From the IMG/VR virus record IMGVR_UViG_3300027901_000038, positions 1 to 22,897 of that record: 22,897 nt of DNA; one strand, 5' to 3'. The first letter of the stretch is position 1, and the number at the start of each line of letters is the position of its first letter. Positions 13,227-20,347 of the stretch are shown here, one piece after another. A program made the translations under genes and the position numbers. Under the pieces are notes generated by a model, which saw only the letters and a program-made list of their open reading frames with translations, did not search any database and had not been told where the DNA came from. Origin of the DNA: a virus.

Positions 13227-13475
13227 CGTCATCTCCTGCTTTGAGGGCGTCAAGTATTCTTCTGCTTCTTTTCTTTCCTGTGCTAACCATTCTTCGTATT
13301 GCTCATCTTTCATAGATGAATTTTCATACATCGCTTTATTTTCTGCCCACCGCTTGAATTTTGACCATCCTTCCCTCAACCTCTCATTCTCGGCTTCGAG
13401 TTGGGCAACATATTCCCTCGCAAAATCTGGATCGGCCAACCTTTCCCATTTCCATTGTTCAAGTGTTTTAGCCAT
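13017..13475 (-). CDS. Fused reading frame of two tandem coiled-coil paralogues (probable frame disruption)
   Basis: ATG 13475 (MAKTLEQWKWERL) has GCAGGAG 6 bases upstream, embedded in the end of the upstream gene. Literally read, the frame runs 152 residues to 13017. Residues 1-75 contain the VAQLEAENERLREGW coiled coil. Near 13255-13262 the frame enters LTPSKQEMTMSK. Adding a single A in GAAGAATACTT would instead give EEILDALKAGDDDE and stop at 13219-13221, the family's usual ALKAG tail. So I see gene A (13219-13475) with a one-base loss fusing it to gene B (13017-13226). The cause may be a sequencing error or a real mutation. Confidence 0.55.
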   Translation of the reverse strand: MAKTLEQWKWERLADPDFAREYVAQLEAENERLREGWSKFKRWAENKAMYENSSMKDEQYEEWLAQERKEAEEYLTPSKQEMTMSKIQASSSGFVGDVELCDAKRRIARLKAEKERLLEIERIAWLVYDSVDPDLVCELGKALKAGVDDVAG

Positions 13476-13773
13476 CACAATCTCCTGCTTTGAGGGCATC
13501 AGCCAATGCTAATCCAATCGTCTCGGGAATATGCCATTTATCACCCTCGCCCTCAACGAGTATGTATTTCAAGGTATATCCATCTTCTTTCTTTTCAAAC
13601 AGCCAATTGCACACCTTCTCAACTTTCCGCAACCTCTCAATCTCAGCTTCGAGTTGGGCAACTTCATCTGTTACATCTATTTCTTGATCTGGCAATGGGT
13701 CGGCTGATGTCCCGCCCAAAAGGGGATAACGTAAGATCACTTTACAGTATTCATTTCGCTCACTCAGTTTCAT
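13468..13773 (-). CDS. Coiled-coil paralogue C, 101 aa
   Basis: ATG 13773 (MKLSERNEYCKV) lies 7 bases after GAGGAG, encoded in the upstream gene's Glu-Glu. It carries VAQLEAEIERLRKVEKVCNW as coiled coil, then a GYTLKYILVEGEGDKWHIPE beta segment, and ends LADALKAGDCDG. It shares its coiled coil and ALKAG tail with A and B downstream. This is likely a tandem duplication family; role unknown. Confidence 0.65.
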   Translation of the reverse strand: MKLSERNEYCKVILRYPLLGGTSADPLPDQEIDVTDEVAQLEAEIERLRKVEKVCNWLFEKKEDGYTLKYILVEGEGDKWHIPETIGLALADALKAGDCDG

Positions 13774-14044
13774 CGTCGGTCTCCTCGCCCAACGCTTCCT
13801 GGCACAGATAGCACCACTTCTCACCCTTCACCAGCTTGTCATATCGCCCACACAGTTCACAATTATCGAACTCGGGCTTTTCATAGAACATTCGGATCAT
13901 CTCGTTTGTGAGCTCCTCTTGATCGGTCATCAGATGTCTCCTCATAAAATGCAATGCGGTAGGGTTCCATATCAGAGCCCATCTCACACGGCCTTCATTG
14001 CGGATCTCGGCCAGGGACACAATCGGCTTACTTTGCAGGGTCAT
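13760..14044 (-). CDS. Small zinc-ribbon protein, 94 aa as read; start or frame uncertain
   Basis: The C-terminal part has CELC...CYLC, a four-Cys zinc site, and the acidic tail GEETDDETE. ATG 14044 overlaps the LuxR-like gene by 17 bases but has a weak SD. An internal ATG at 13930 (MTDQEELTNEM) has GAGGAG 7 bases upstream and would give 56 aa. Between them, one added base near 14000 would switch to a frame reading RVRMGSDMEPYRIAFYEE. So two small genes, the first damaged, may be present here. Confidence 0.5.
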   Translation of the reverse strand: MTLQSKPIVSLAEIRNEGRVRWALIWNPTALHFMRRHLMTDQEELTNEMIRMFYEKPEFDNCELCGRYDKLVKGEKWCYLCQEALGEETDDETE

Positions 14045-14303
14045 CTAAGATCGCCTTGAGCTCTTTCAAGAACACCTTGCGGACCAGTTCGCTTTTTGAA
14101 CAACCAACAGCTCGGCACACATTGGTCATATAAAGGATAACGGTCCCGTGCGGGATACTGGTTTCTTCTGCGATCTCGATATTGGAGTAGCCCTGGATTG
14201 CGAGCCTACCCACAATCCTTTCGTTCTTAGAAAGCTGCGGGTAGGCCCGGAATGGGTCGTTGAGTAGCTGGTTGATCTCAAGCACTTTGTTGATTGGTTT
14301 CAT
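14028..14303 (-). CDS. LuxR/GerE-type helix-turn-helix regulator, 91 aa
   Basis: ATG 14303 is 7 bases after GGAG. Residues ~24-70 match the LuxR C-terminal HTH: LSKNERIVGRLAIQGYSNIE, IAEETSIPHGTVILYMTNVC and KSELVRKVF (helices 2-4). No receiver or ligand-binding domain is present, as in small phage sigma region 4/LuxR-like regulators. It could control early or late gene expression. It overlaps both neighbours. Confidence 0.75.
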   Translation of the reverse strand: MKPINKVLEINQLLNDPFRAYPQLSKNERIVGRLAIQGYSNIEIAEETSIPHGTVILYMTNVCRAVGCSKSELVRKVFLKELKAILDDPAK

Positions 14304-14496
14304 GCTGTTTCTCCATATATCTCATTGCCTCAAATAAAAGAAAGTCTAGCTCGACCACCATTCTATACGGAACATTTGGTGGGCTTATTGGTGGATCAAT
14401 TAATGCGTCCCGACACTCCTTGAGTTCTGGCTCCCACTTATCGAGTGTTTCTTTTATTGTTTTGATGAACTTCTCGATCTTATCTGATTGAGACAT
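14278..14496 (-). CDS. Hypothetical helical protein, 72 aa
   Basis: ATG 14496 (MSQSDKIEKFIKTIKETLDK) follows AGAGGG by 8 bases; upstream starts would lie within the neighbour. It has two helices separated by a Pro-rich turn (PPISPPNVPYR), then LDFLLFEAMRYMEKQHE. No Cys motif or membrane segment. The function is unknown. Confidence 0.6.
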   Translation of the reverse strand: MSQSDKIEKFIKTIKETLDKWEPELKECRDALIDPPISPPNVPYRMVVELDFLLFEAMRYMEKQHETNQQSA

Positions 14497-14851
14497 AAGG
14501 TTTACCCTCTTTACGGAACTCCAGAAGCTCAGGATGTGCTTTGGCATAACCATCAAGGGCTTTATTGTCCCACGTGATTCGGCCATTATTGAAGACAGCC
14601 TTAAGAAATTCACCATCCACCGTTTCGCCAAGCTCAATAGTCATATCCTTGATCTTTTGTTCAAGTGCGGTGGTTTTTGAAGATGCGATTTCGATCTTAT
14701 CTCCAAACTCATCTCGGATAGATTGAACTTTTTGTTTGACCTCATTTGGCATAACCTCATCGATCATTCGCTCTTGCTCTTGTTGGACAAGGACAAGTTC
14801 AGCTCGGATCTCTGCCAAATCATCAAGAAGTTTTGTTATTTCTTTTTTCAT
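14480..14851 (-). CDS. Coiled-coil phage protein, possibly Gam-like, 123 aa
   Basis: ATG 14851 has AGGAG 7 bases upstream and overlaps the upstream stop (ATGA). Residues 1-70 form a long helix hairpin (ITKLLDDLAEIRAELVLVQQ, ALEQKIKDMTIELG). The conserved end reads FNNGRITWDNKALDGYAKAH, then PELLEFRKEGKPYVSIR. That end recurs in many phage early operons next to recombination genes. A host-nuclease inhibitor (Gam-like) role is a guess. Confidence 0.6.
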   Translation of the reverse strand: MKKEITKLLDDLAEIRAELVLVQQEQERMIDEVMPNEVKQKVQSIRDEFGDKIEIASSKTTALEQKIKDMTIELGETVDGEFLKAVFNNGRITWDNKALDGYAKAHPELLEFRKEGKPYVSIR

Positions 14852-15849
14852 GACTGTTCTCCTAACATGTCAATCGCCTTGGCGATGGCCTCTTCATTAT
14901 CCCCCCGCTCCCATGCTGCATTGGCGACCTTCGCGCGCTCATCCGATGCAATGTCAGGAAACTCCTCTTTCAACTGCGATCGGAGCACCACGTAACCGAT
15001 CGCCTCGGTCATGTCCAGATCGCCATAGGGCACGTCAATGAACGGCGATTGATTGAGGATGTTCACGGCATGAGGTCGGGCCTGCACCAGTTGGAGATCC
15101 ATGATCTTGTCGATGATTTTTTGTTCCCATTGGTTCTTCAATCTAGGAGCAGATATTGACGTTTCTTTTTCTTGTTTTGGTTGTTCGGGCGTGATCACTG
15201 TTCCAATTTCCATGTCTTCTAAATCTTGCGTGAAGAATTCTGAAGCATTGACAGCGATCAAGGTTGCAGCTATCAGAGATCGTTTCTGTGCCATCTTATC
15301 GATGGTGTTTACAAGGTCTTGCGGATTTTCGTTCTTGATCATGCCTCGATCTTGACCTTCGATCTCTTCAGCACCGTCCGACCATTTTTTGCCGCACCCG
15401 CCCTTTTTATGCCAACACAGCCAACCACCACCGTATTCTTCCTTGCCTTTGATGATGGCTTCCTGTCCACATTCGGGACATACTGGATTGGCGGTCCTGA
15501 AGCGGTATTTCTTTTCCCATGAGTTGCAGGAACCTACGCCATGACCAACAAGCATTTCGCCACGATACAGTAAGCATCCATATTGAAAATAGAAGAATGG
15601 TTCTCCGTGATGATTGTCGCCGTTCCAATCAAGATTTTTTTCTAAGACCTCAAACTTTGGTGAAAGGCCAAAGAAGGTGGTCAGTTTTTCGGCTCCCGGT
15701 TTTAGCAATGTAGGCTTATCTGTTCCGGGGATGATGCCATAATCAGTTCCTTCAACCATGATCCCTTTGACAAATTCCACCAAAGTATCACGGCGATTGA
15801 CTGCCAGTTGAATGTCCATAACTGGCATGATCGCAAATTCATCAGTCAT
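14848..15849 (-). CDS. Conserved phage protein with zinc ribbon, possible single-strand annealing/recombination role, 333 aa
   Basis: ATG 15849 has AAGGAG 7 bases upstream. The N-terminal part has MVEGTDYGIIPGTDKPTLLK and PGAEKLTTFFGL; a strand-rich core (PFFYFQYGCLLYRGEML, GVGSCNSWEKKYRF) follows. A zinc ribbon is inserted at ~125-155 (CPEC...CWHKKGGC). Then comes TIDKMAQKRSLIAATLIAVN with FFTQDLEDM. The 'K-M-A-Q-K-R-S/A' helix after a DSRM-like core recalls Rad52/Sak/DdrA annealing proteins. A variable C-terminal helical region ends the protein. Annealase function is inference; the family itself is commonly left hypothetical. Confidence 0.6.
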   Translation of the reverse strand: MTDEFAIMPVMDIQLAVNRRDTLVEFVKGIMVEGTDYGIIPGTDKPTLLKPGAEKLTTFFGLSPKFEVLEKNLDWNGDNHHGEPFFYFQYGCLLYRGEMLVGHGVGSCNSWEKKYRFRTANPVCPECGQEAIIKGKEEYGGGWLCWHKKGGCGKKWSDGAEEIEGQDRGMIKNENPQDLVNTIDKMAQKRSLIAATLIAVNASEFFTQDLEDMEIGTVITPEQPKQEKETSISAPRLKNQWEQKIIDKIMDLQLVQARPHAVNILNQSPFIDVPYGDLDMTEAIGYVVLRSQLKEEFPDIASDERAKVANAAWERGDNEEAIAKAIDMLGEQS

Positions 15850-16093
15850 CGTTATTCTCCTTTATATTTTCCCAATTTTTCTCGGTCAAAATATATGTAA
15901 ATACATCAAACCGCGGAACAAGATGGATGGCAACTAATTTCTCGCATCCTCCACTTTCGTGATCACATGTTGTTAAATGTGTATCTGAATAACTCTTGAG
16001 CGGTAAATATCTGTGTTGTTCAAGACCGCAATGCGGGCAAGTAAACTTTATACGCACCTGCGGAACATAGTCATTTTCGGATGTGTTAGACAT
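15842..16093 (-). CDS. Zinc-binding hypothetical protein, 83 aa
   Basis: ATG 16093 (MSNTSENDYVPQV) follows GGAGGG; longer in-frame readings lie in the upstream gene. The zinc site is FTCPHCGLEQ with TTCDHESGGCEKL. A beta segment (AIHLVPRFDVFTYILTEK) closes the protein. It is the second gene after the leftward promoter. The function is unknown. Confidence 0.65.
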   Translation of the reverse strand: MSNTSENDYVPQVRIKFTCPHCGLEQHRYLPLKSYSDTHLTTCDHESGGCEKLVAIHLVPRFDVFTYILTEKNWENIKENNDD

Positions 16094-16094
16094 C

Positions 16095-16295
16095 TCAACC
16101 CTCCACAAACACATAATCGGCAAGATCCTCGATCCCGTAATCTTTGCCGACTTGATATAAAACTGCTCTGAGCTGGTTGTTCTCCGTCTGCAGATCATCG
16201 TTCGCCTTGGTTAGTTTGCGGATCTTTGCCAAGAGCGGAGCCCGGTAGCTTTCGAGCAGTTCTTCCTGATTTTCGCGTAATTGTTGGAATGTCAT
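16095..16295 (-). CDS. First early gene: coiled-coil protein, 66 aa
   Basis: ATG 16295 follows GAGGAG by 9 bases, and the predicted start of transcription is only ~16 bases upstream. The protein is almost all coiled coil (LRENQEELLESYRAPLLAKI, LTKANDDLQTENNQLRAVLY) with a short acidic end. As first product of the consensus early promoter it may be abundant. The function is unknown; a leucine-zipper-like dimer is likely. Confidence 0.65.
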   Translation of the reverse strand: MTFQQLRENQEELLESYRAPLLAKIRKLTKANDDLQTENNQLRAVLYQVGKDYGIEDLADYVFVEG

Positions 16296-16317
16296 CTTGT
16301 CACTCTCCTCATAAGTA

Positions 16318-16346
16318 ATTATATAATAGGTTTATAGTCATGTCAA
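16318..16346 (-). promoter_or_regulatory. Consensus sigma70 promoter driving the leftward early operon
   Basis: Reading leftward: TTGACA (16341-16346), an exact 17-base spacer, and TATAAT (16318-16323), both perfect consensus. The start point is expected near 16311, before the SD and ATG at 16295. It faces away from the terminase promoter, whose -35 begins 8 bases to the right. Confidence 0.85.
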
Positions 16347-16354
16347 GCACTAAA

Positions 16355-16384
16355 TTGCATCGCAAAGACGTTTTGTGGTAAAGT
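16355..16384 (+). promoter_or_regulatory. Promoter for the terminase-head operon
   Basis: TTGCAT (16355-16360), an 18-base spacer and TAAAGT (16379-16384) with TGG before it (extended -10). Transcription should start near 16391, giving a short leader to ATG 16410. An imperfect dyad, GTGGTA-AAG-TATCAC (16375-16388), covers the -10 and could be an operator. Confidence 0.55.
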
Positions 16385-16409
16385 ATCACCGTGGCTAAAT
16401 TCAACTAAA

Positions 16410-16967
16410 ATGCGTGAAACGAATAAAGCGAAGCAAGCTTTTGAAGATTATTTCAATATGGGACCAGGTCGGTCTCTTCGTGCATTACATGAAGAATACT
16501 GTCAACGAACCAAAGATAAACCGCCAACAAAAAGGTTTGAGACGATAGCTACTTGGTCTACAAAGCACCATTGGCAGGATCGTATTGCACAGAGAGAACA
16601 TGAAATAGCTCAAGCACAGTTTGAGGCCATTAAAGAAAGGGCGATTGAATCAAGCTATGCTTATTGGCCCAAGCGTGTTAAGGATCTAATCGAATTGGCC
16701 GAACTTTTACTGGAAGAGATACAAACCGAAGACAAAAGATGGCTACCAGATGTCAAGCAGATCGGTGGCGGGGAATTTGCCGAGCGAGTTGACATCGTTC
16801 GTTTTAATTCGGCACTTATTGAACAATTCCGAAGGACATTAGATGATATTGCATCTGAAGTTGGCGAACGGATTAGCAGACATGCTGTTGTAGGTGCCGA
16901 GGAAGGTCCAGTAATCATCAAAGTGATAAGAGATGGAATTGGTCGTTCGTCTCAAAACTCCACATGA
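16410..16967 (+). CDS. Terminase small subunit-like protein, 185 aa
   Basis: It lies directly before and overlaps the large terminase. The N-terminal half carries the pattern seen in small terminases and related HTH proteins: FEDYFNMGPGRSLRALHEEY with W49STKHHWQDRIAQREHEIAQ. A long helix and oligomerisation region follow (VKDLIELAELLLEEIQ, FNSALIEQFRRTLDDIASEV). It should recognise phage DNA and load the motor. ATG 16410 lacks an SD and sits ~19 bases from the predicted transcript start. Confidence 0.75.
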   Translation: MRETNKAKQAFEDYFNMGPGRSLRALHEEYCQRTKDKPPTKRFETIATWSTKHHWQDRIAQREHEIAQAQFEAIKERAIESSYAYWPKRVKDLIELAELLLEEIQTEDKRWLPDVKQIGGGEFAERVDIVRFNSALIEQFRRTLDDIASEVGERISRHAVVGAEEGPVIIKVIRDGIGRSSQNST

Positions 16968-18204
16968 AAAACAGCGCGCATTTATTGAGAGCAAGGCCAA
17001 GCGCAAGATTGTGCGTGCTGGAAGACGAAGTGGCAAAACAACAGGCGCATCCATTAAAGCCGTTGATGATTTTCTCGATGGCCATCGAATTCTCTATGCT
17101 GTACCCACCCAAGAACAAGTTGATCGATTTTGGTTTGAGTGTAAGATTGCACTAAAAGAACCAATTGAAGCAGGTATTTACTATAAGAATGAAACCAAAC
17201 ATATCATTGAACTTCCCGGTACGGAGCAGCGCATTAGAGCAAAAACTGCGTGGAATGCAGATTCATTGAGAGGCGATTACGCTGATGAATTAATACTTGA
17301 TGAATATCAGCAGATGGATGAAGACGCTTGGAGTTTGGTTGGAGCTCCGATGATGTTAGATACAGATGGAAATACAACTTTTATTTATACGCAAAAGCGC
17401 GGCAAACATCATTCTAAGGAATTATTTAAGAAAGCAAAAGAAGATCAATCTGGACGCTGGGAAACCTTTGTTTTTAGTAGTCACGATAATCCCCATTTGA
17501 GTCAAGAGGCATTAGACGAAATCACATTAGATATGACGACAATCGCTTACCGCGCCGAGATCCTTGCCGAGGACATCGAAGACGACCCAATGGCACTATG
17601 GCGCCGGCAGGAGATGATCGAGGACCATCGTGTCACTTCGCACCCTGCTCTAGTTCGTGTTATTGTAGGGGTTGATCCTCCTGGCGGTGCAACCGAGTGC
17701 GGGATCATCGTTGGTGCTTTGGGAAAAGACGGAGATGGATATATCATAGAGGACAGGAGCCTCAAGGCTTCGCCTGCCAAATGGGGCTCGGAGGTTCTCA
17801 CGGCATACCACCATAATGAAGCCGACCGGATCGTAGGAGAAAAGAACTACGGCGGGGATATGGTGGAGAATACCATCCGCAGGCTTGAAGGCGGTGAGCT
17901 AGTATCTTACAAAGATGTCCACGCCACAAGAGGCAAAGCAGTTCGGGCAGAGCCAGTTGCGGCATTGTACGAACAAGGTAGAATTCATCATGTGGGCGAA
18001 TTCCCCGATCTGGAAGACGAGCTCTGCACCTGGGTTCCGGGGGTTTCCAAATGGTCGCCGAACCGACTGGATGCTTTGGTTTGGGTTATCACAGAAATCA
18101 TCCCGGCGATCCGAGCGAGGAGTTTACCCGAGACACAACCTATTCAAGAATCCAAATTCCTAGAAGAGCCAGTAGGCGAGAAATCTAGGTGGAAGCGATA
18201 TTAA
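16933..18204 (+). CDS. terL: Terminase large subunit, 423 aa
   Basis: This is the packaging motor. The ATPase has Walker A AGRRSGKT (29-36) and Walker B ELILDE (Asp123, Glu124). The RNase H-like nuclease has VIVGVDPPG (Asp248), a middle acidic GEKNYGG (Glu303) and PNRLDALVW (Asp380). Length is normal for a compact TerL. ATG 16933 lies 35 bases inside the small-subunit gene, indicating coupling. It pumps DNA into the procapsid through the portal and cuts concatemers. Confidence 0.9.
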   Translation: MELVVRLKTPHEKQRAFIESKAKRKIVRAGRRSGKTTGASIKAVDDFLDGHRILYAVPTQEQVDRFWFECKIALKEPIEAGIYYKNETKHIIELPGTEQRIRAKTAWNADSLRGDYADELILDEYQQMDEDAWSLVGAPMMLDTDGNTTFIYTQKRGKHHSKELFKKAKEDQSGRWETFVFSSHDNPHLSQEALDEITLDMTTIAYRAEILAEDIEDDPMALWRRQEMIEDHRVTSHPALVRVIVGVDPPGGATECGIIVGALGKDGDGYIIEDRSLKASPAKWGSEVLTAYHHNEADRIVGEKNYGGDMVENTIRRLEGGELVSYKDVHATRGKAVRAEPVAALYEQGRIHHVGEFPDLEDELCTWVPGVSKWSPNRLDALVWVITEIIPAIRARSLPETQPIQESKFLEEPVGEKSRWKRY

Positions 18205-18205
18205 C

Positions 18206-19621
18206 ATGCCACAAAACAAAGAAATCGGAATCGTAGGACTTGACGAGTGGAGCGGGCAGATCCGTGAGGATTTCCTGCGAGAGCTACAAGGTAAAGAGGG
18301 CTTCAAGCGTTATAACGAGATGCGGCTCAACTCGCCCATCATCGGAGCCCTGCTTGTTGCCATCAAGCAGTCCATCCTTTCTATCGATTGGAATTATGAA
18401 AGCGAAGAGGGCGAAGAGGATCCCCGCTTGGAGATCCTTAATGATTCCTGGGACACGATGTCGCACTCTCAGAAGGACCACATCGAAGAGGCGCTCACAT
18501 TCCTACCCTTCGGTCATTCGATCTTCGAGATCGTCTACCAGCGCGACGGGAGCCGGATCTTGTGGCGCAAGTTCGCTCCTCGAGGTCAGGACACGGTTTG
18601 GAAGTGGGACCTTGACGAAAAGGGCGGGATGGAAGGCGTCGTGCAGCAGACGGTGAGGAATCCGACGCCGACGCCGATTCCGATTGAAAAGCTGATCGTC
18701 TACCGGGTGAATATCGAGAAGAACAATCCAGAAGGTCGCAGTATTTTGAGGCAATCTTGGATTCCATACTACTACGCCAAGAACATCCAGCAGATCGAAG
18801 CGATCGGGATTGAGCGCGATCTGGCGGGCTTGCCGGTTATTGGACTTCCAGAAAATGCAACGACCGACGAAACCGATACCAATTCGGATTACAGCAAAGC
18901 GAGTAAGCTGGTTCGCAACATCCGTAACGATGAGCAGGCGGGCGTGGTCAGACCGTTTGGTTGGGAGGTGCAATTACTGTCCACTGGCGGCTCGAGGCAG
19001 TTCAACACCGACGAGATCGTCAAGCGCTACGAGAGCCGGATGCTGATGAGCGCCCTGGCGCAGTTCTTGATGCTCGGCCAGGAGCAGGTCGGGTCCCTTG
19101 CCCTATCCCGAGATCAAACGGATTTCTTCACGATGGCCGTCAACGCGACCGCCGACATCATCTCCGAGACGCACACGAAGTTCGCCATCCCGCGCTTGAT
19201 GAGGCTCAACGGCTATGATGCGGAGGGACTGCGCTTCGATCACTCGCCTGCAGGCGATGTGGACATCAAGTCTCTGGGCGAGTTCCTGACAGCCATTTCA
19301 CCTTTCATCACCTGGACGACCGAGGATGAGATCTGGCTGAGAGGAGCGGCCAAGCTACCCGAGCGAGCGCCGGAAGAAATCGATGAAGTGAAAGAGCAGA
19401 AGCGCTCGATGATCACACCGATGCTCGAGGGCCTGCGGAAAAAGAAAGAGGAGCAGGAAGGCGAAGAGGAAGAGAAGATGGGAGCGGAATACTATGCCGG
19501 TGCGCCGGATGATGTTGAGCGGCGCAGGTTCGAGCGCAGATGGGAGCAGACGATCAAAAGTTATTTCGCCGATCTGAAAAAGCGGGTGATAAAAGGGGCA
19601 AAAGGCATCAAGCGTGTTTGA
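18206..19621 (+). CDS. Portal protein, DUF935 / Mu gp29-like, 471 aa
   Basis: ATG 18206 follows the terminase stop directly. Features of the family: RYNEMRLNSPIIGALLVAIK, HIEEALTFLPFGHSIFEIVY, a KLIVYRVNIEKNNPEGRSIL segment ('GrSilR'), YYYAKNIQQIEAIGIERDLAG, and MLMSALAQFLMLGQEQVGSLAL. It forms the dodecameric ring at the capsid vertex. The C terminus is charged (KKKEEQEGEEEEK). GC content is clearly higher than in the early genes. It overlaps the next gene by 8 bases. Confidence 0.85.
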   Translation: MPQNKEIGIVGLDEWSGQIREDFLRELQGKEGFKRYNEMRLNSPIIGALLVAIKQSILSIDWNYESEEGEEDPRLEILNDSWDTMSHSQKDHIEEALTFLPFGHSIFEIVYQRDGSRILWRKFAPRGQDTVWKWDLDEKGGMEGVVQQTVRNPTPTPIPIEKLIVYRVNIEKNNPEGRSILRQSWIPYYYAKNIQQIEAIGIERDLAGLPVIGLPENATTDETDTNSDYSKASKLVRNIRNDEQAGVVRPFGWEVQLLSTGGSRQFNTDEIVKRYESRMLMSALAQFLMLGQEQVGSLALSRDQTDFFTMAVNATADIISETHTKFAIPRLMRLNGYDAEGLRFDHSPAGDVDIKSLGEFLTAISPFITWTTEDEIWLRGAAKLPERAPEEIDEVKEQKRSMITPMLEGLRKKKEEQEGEEEEKMGAEYYAGAPDDVERRRFERRWEQTIKSYFADLKKRVIKGAKGIKRV

Positions 19622-20123
19622 ACCTCTCAAGCCTTTCAACCGCGTGTTCGTCACCGGACCTCAGCGATCCGGCACACGCATCTGCGCCAGGATGATCGCC
19701 CATGACACAGGACACATCTTCGTCGATGAGCGGGATTTTCACACCGACAGCCTTTACCATCTCAGCGGACTCATGGCCCGCAATCTGGACGAAAATCTGG
19801 TCGTCCACTGTCCCGCTCTATGCCGGTGGGTGCACATGCTTGGAGCTCACGATAGCGTGGCCGTGGTTCTCATGCGAAGAGAAACCGAAGACATCATCGC
19901 CAGCCAGGAGCGGATCAAGTGGATCTGGGAGTCGGTCGAATTGATGAGATACGAGGTCGCGGAAGGGAATATCGCCGAACTCAAATACTGGTATTGGGAC
20001 AAATGGCAGAAAGACAAGATCGTAAATCCATTCGAGATTGAGTATGAAAGCCTCGCCTATCATCCGCTGTGGGTTGAGGAGCGGAAGGATTGGGGGGCAC
20101 ATCAGATGGAGGTGATGGGATGA
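19614..20123 (+). CDS. Sulfotransferase-like P-loop protein, 169 aa
   Basis: GTG 19614 lies 8 bases after AAAGG and overlaps the portal stop. The N terminus VFVTGPQRSGTRICARMI (Gly15-Pro-Gln-Arg-Ser-Gly-Thr21) is the PAPS 5'-phosphosulfate loop type. VVLMRRETEDIIASQERI (Arg88/89...Ser97) resembles the 3'-phosphate-binding Arg-x7/8-Ser element of sulfotransferases. A nucleotide kinase is less likely, as GxxGxGK is absent. The gene sits between portal and MuF, where no packaging role is known, so it looks like cargo. It might modify a host or phage glycan, metabolite or protein. Confidence 0.6.
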   Translation: MFEPLKPFNRVFVTGPQRSGTRICARMIAHDTGHIFVDERDFHTDSLYHLSGLMARNLDENLVVHCPALCRWVHMLGAHDSVAVVLMRRETEDIIASQERIKWIWESVELMRYEVAEGNIAELKYWYWDKWQKDKIVNPFEIEYESLAYHPLWVEERKDWGAHQMEVMG

Positions 20124-20347
20124 CGCATTTTCTTGACAAGATCGTCGGTCCATTATTTACAGATAAAGATATTTCTCTTGAAATTGTTTGGTTTGATCCC
20201 TGGAATCATCCAAACACCAAAATTATTGAAGGGGCTATTTTGCCATCTAAACGAATTGTTGTTATGAGTGATCAAGATTCATATTGGTTTGAAGCAGATG
20301 GAACTTCGCCAAAGGGAACTTTTTTATTAAAGGTGAATGATGCCTGA
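20120..20347 (+). CDS. AT-rich hypothetical protein in the head operon, 75 aa
   Basis: ATG 20120 (MTHFLDKIVGPLFTDKD) overlaps the previous stop (ATGA) after GGAGGTGATGGG. The protein is mostly beta (ISLEIVWFDPWNHPNT, KRIVVMSDQDSYWFEADG, GTFLLKV). Its coding DNA is visibly AT-rich between GC-rich head genes, suggesting late acquisition together with or after the sulfotransferase-like gene. No family is recognised. Confidence 0.6.
   Translation: MTHFLDKIVGPLFTDKDISLEIVWFDPWNHPNTKIIEGAILPSKRIVVMSDQDSYWFEADGTSPKGTFLLKVNDA

Noticed and set aside
13250-13290. Programmed -1 frameshift as explanation of the fused paralogues
   Set aside because: No X-XXY-YYZ slippery heptamer or downstream stem at the junction; an indel fits better.
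18503-18973. 156-codon minus-strand frame inside the portal gene
   Set aside because: Arises from codon bias of the GC-rich portal gene; no family features.
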